Assembly (NCBI GenBank): GCA_022779465.1
Contig: JALFTB010000020.1
Location: 16,619-80,618, forward strand
DNA from: CAG-533 sp022779465
GTDB lineage: Bacteria; Bacillota_I; Bacilli_A; RF39; UBA660
DNA length: 64,000 bases
Direction of reading: 5' to 3'
The translations under genes were made by a program, and so were the position numbers. Shown piece by piece: positions 62,710 through 64,000 of this stretch. The notes beneath the pieces are model-generated. The model made no database searches. It was not told where the DNA came from and was given only the letters and a program-made list of their open reading frames with translations. The stretch's first letter is position 1. Each line of letters starts with the position of its first letter.

Positions 62710-63384
62710 CTATTTTAATTCAAAAAAATTAAAATAGTCAATTGTGTAAGGCTTATATGATATAATTTTATTATCTAAATTAAAACCATATTTACCAATC
62801 CATTTTGTATTAATAACAATTTGTGCTTCATTTCTGAAAAATCTAGAAGAAAGAATATAAAATTCTCTGCTTGGGTAACAATTATTATTTATCATATATA
62901 CTAAATCAAATTTTCCATTATATATTAGCTTCAATTTTGAGATACAATTATTTTTATCTAAAGCAAAATCTTTTATTTCATTTTTCATGTTTTGTGGAAT
63001 GTCAATTATTTCTTGATATTCATTTAACATTTGAGCATCGGCGTATAGTATTGCAATTTCACCCAAAGTTAAAGTAGAATTCAATACTTCTTGATTGTCA
63101 ATCTGCGCATAGTTATCTAATGGTAAATTAAATAGTTTGAAATTTGGATTCTTTGAATAATTTGAAATATAGTTTGTCCAAGAAAATATGTCCATCATAT
63201 TTTCGTCAAAATGAATATGCCTATTATTGATTATGTTTAATTCTAATTCTATTATACAATCTATACTTTTATTATCAAAATTACAAAATTTTAATCTTTT
63301 TACCATTTCATCTTTATATATTGCTTTTTTGGTTAAATCATATCTGAAAACTAATTCAGTAAATAGCAGATTGTCTAAAGTCAT
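62710..63384 (-). CDS. Protein of unknown function, possible orphan immunity protein
   Basis: A 224-residue soluble protein with mixed helices and strands, no signal peptide and no membrane segment. No family recognised. GAGGTG lies eight bases before the ATG. Its gene begins 19 bases after the end of a frameshifted fragment on the same strand that looks like the C-terminal end of a larger protein. A small-protein gene after a C-terminal fragment is the layout of polymorphic toxin tip plus immunity gene; here that is inference only. The gene is enclosed by two tRNA-Trp genes. Confidence 0.6.
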   Translation of the reverse strand: MTLDNLLFTELVFRYDLTKKAIYKDEMVKRLKFCNFDNKSIDCIIELELNIINNRHIHFDENMMDIFSWTNYISNYSKNPNFKLFNLPLDNYAQIDNQEVLNSTLTLGEIAILYADAQMLNEYQEIIDIPQNMKNEIKDFALDKNNCISKLKLIYNGKFDLVYMINNNCYPSREFYILSSRFFRNEAQIVINTKWIGKYGFNLDNKIISYKPYTIDYFNFFELK

Positions 63385-63403
63385 AAATGTAACACCTCAA
63401 TTG

Positions 63404-63627
63404 TTAATTTCTTTTTACATAATCTTTTTCATTGGTTTCATTGTTTAAATAAAAATGATTGTGGATTCCATCTTTATCTTTATCAACAAATACGTCTAAT
63501 TAATGTACCGTCTTCATTTAATTTTACTCTACATCTTTTAGAATCGTCATTTTCGTCTTTATATTGTCCAGCACCCTTACCTGTAACTTTTGCCCATGAT
63601 TCGTTATTCCTTTTAAATGTCCTTTAA
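63404..63627 (-). pseudogene. Frameshifted C-terminal protein fragment, possible toxin-tip remnant
   Basis: On the minus strand the frame reads NNESWAKVTGKGAGQYKD, then RVKLNEDGTLIRRI; removing one T from the T-run at 63488-63490 continues it as VDKDKDGIHNHFYLN to the stop at 63404-63406. No proper start stands at its 5' end: an AAAGGA-preceded ATG (63590 area) is out of frame. A consensus promoter lies upstream at 63643-63670. It has the feel of a small C-terminal domain detached from its parent. It directly precedes the 224-residue gene. The toxin idea is inference. Confidence 0.55.
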
Positions 63628-63642
63628 CCTCATATTACGGTT

Positions 63643-63670
63643 ATTATATAATATAAAATTATATTGTCAA
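63643..63670 (-). promoter_or_regulatory. Promoter before the frameshifted fragment
   Basis: On the minus strand TTGACA (63670-63665), 16-base spacer, TATAAT (63648-63643). It could also drive the downstream 224-residue gene. Confidence 0.6.
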
Positions 63671-63802
63671 GAATAGGTCTTATAATATGATATTATCAAT
63701 GAAAAATTTTTTGTTATAACACCTTAACATTGTTATGCTTTGATTATAAGTAAAAATAACCTGATTTTATTAAATATGAATTTGAGTTGATAATATAAAA
63801 TA

Positions 63803-63930
63803 GGTTTGATTATAATGATATTAGATATTCGATTTCTTTTGTAGTGCCTTATGATTTAGATCCAGATACTGAAACACGAGTGTTTTTAGATTTAAAAAAA
63901 GATAATTGTATAAATCATCTTTTTAAATAA
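63803..63930 (+). pseudogene. Remnant coding fragment
   Basis: A plus-strand frame with coding character (SISFVVPYDLDPDTETRVFL and ending NHLFK) but no start codon; the frame is closed by a stop just upstream. About 42 codons remain. It looks like the 3' end of a lost gene. Nothing supports expression. Confidence 0.4.
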
Positions 63931-63937
63931 TCCAAAT

Positions 63938-64000
63938 GGCAGGGGTGGAGAGAATCGAACTCCCATCAAAAGTTTTGGAGACTCCTATGCTACCATTATA
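63938..64000 (-). tRNA. tRNA-Trp (CCA), cut by the window end
   Basis: The 3' 63 bases of a tRNA-Trp with encoded CCA (TGG at 63938-63940). The anticodon loop CTCCAAA, the anticodon stem GGAGT/ACTTT and the T arm GGGAG/CTCTC are well formed. The 5' acceptor and part of the D arm lie outside the window. Confidence 0.85.

Overview
The window comes from the chromosome of a very AT-rich, low-GC Gram-positive bacterium with a small-genome style: short intergenic gaps, compact operons and AGGTGA/GGAGG ribosome binding sites. TGA is a stop codon (for example the yutD-like gene ends in TGA at 29791-29793), tryptophan is TGG, and the tRNA-Trp genes carry CCA, so this is not a UGA=Trp mycoplasma. Peptidoglycan enzymes (a VanY-type carboxypeptidase, a D-aspartate ligase/racemase pair), several lipoproteins, a capsule locus and a few spore-associated genes point to a walled gut-type Bacilli/Mollicutes-relative (RF39 or Erysipelotrichia-like). 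That placement is inference.

Layout. 76-9786: a nine-gene capsule/exopolysaccharide operon (three glycosyltransferases, Wzy-like polymerase, hexapeptide acetyltransferase, Wzx flippase, DUF6625-like protein, pyruvyltransferase-family protein, F420-hydrogenase-beta-like Fe-S protein) whose codon use differs from the rest. 10010-12019: after a terminator, a separate chain-length regulator/tyrosine-kinase pair and a secreted protein. 12051-16993: fhs, an amidoligase-like gene and uvrB. 17611-19142: a HigB/HigA-type toxin-antitoxin module lying exactly between two 40-bp direct repeats that contain terminators. 19136-26831: carboxypeptidase, CBS-type pyrophosphatase, Ca2+ ATPase, a cotJ spore-coat operon with a fused CotJA-CotJB, and trmL. 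26862-32320: ferredoxin, yunB-like and yutD-like genes, several unknown proteins, NifU-like and S1-domain proteins.

32342-35325: three tRNA clusters (six tRNAs leftward, four rightward, then Arg and Pro). 35424-46343: phosphoketolase, a permuted-papain-like enzyme, FAD oxidoreductase, D-Asp ligase, Asp racemase, CapA, and an acyl-ligase/E2-like acyltransferase pair. 46458-48836: accessory region with a membrane-bound XRE regulator and a secreted protein lacking a normal start codon. 48837-54243: TetR, MMPL exporter, coiled-coil secreted partner and an HdeD-like protein. 54250-59275: leftward operon of a zinc-ribbon metallopeptidase, a 58-residue zinc-ribbon membrane protein, a second Ca2+ ATPase and small envelope proteins. 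59344-64000: ABC-F protein, then an eroded region with a 5'-truncated surface protein, a Thr-rich lipoprotein, two tRNA-Trp genes, and between them a gene plus frameshifted fragment that could be an orphan toxin/immunity module.

Most ordinary genes serve envelope building, fermentation (phosphoketolase), one-carbon metabolism and translation. The best candidates for undescribed biology are the repeat-flanked toxin-antitoxin module, the fused CotJ operon, the AMP-ligase/acyltransferase pair with an altered catalytic motif, the zinc-ribbon peptidase/Ca2+-pump operon, and the remnant module between the tRNA-Trp genes.
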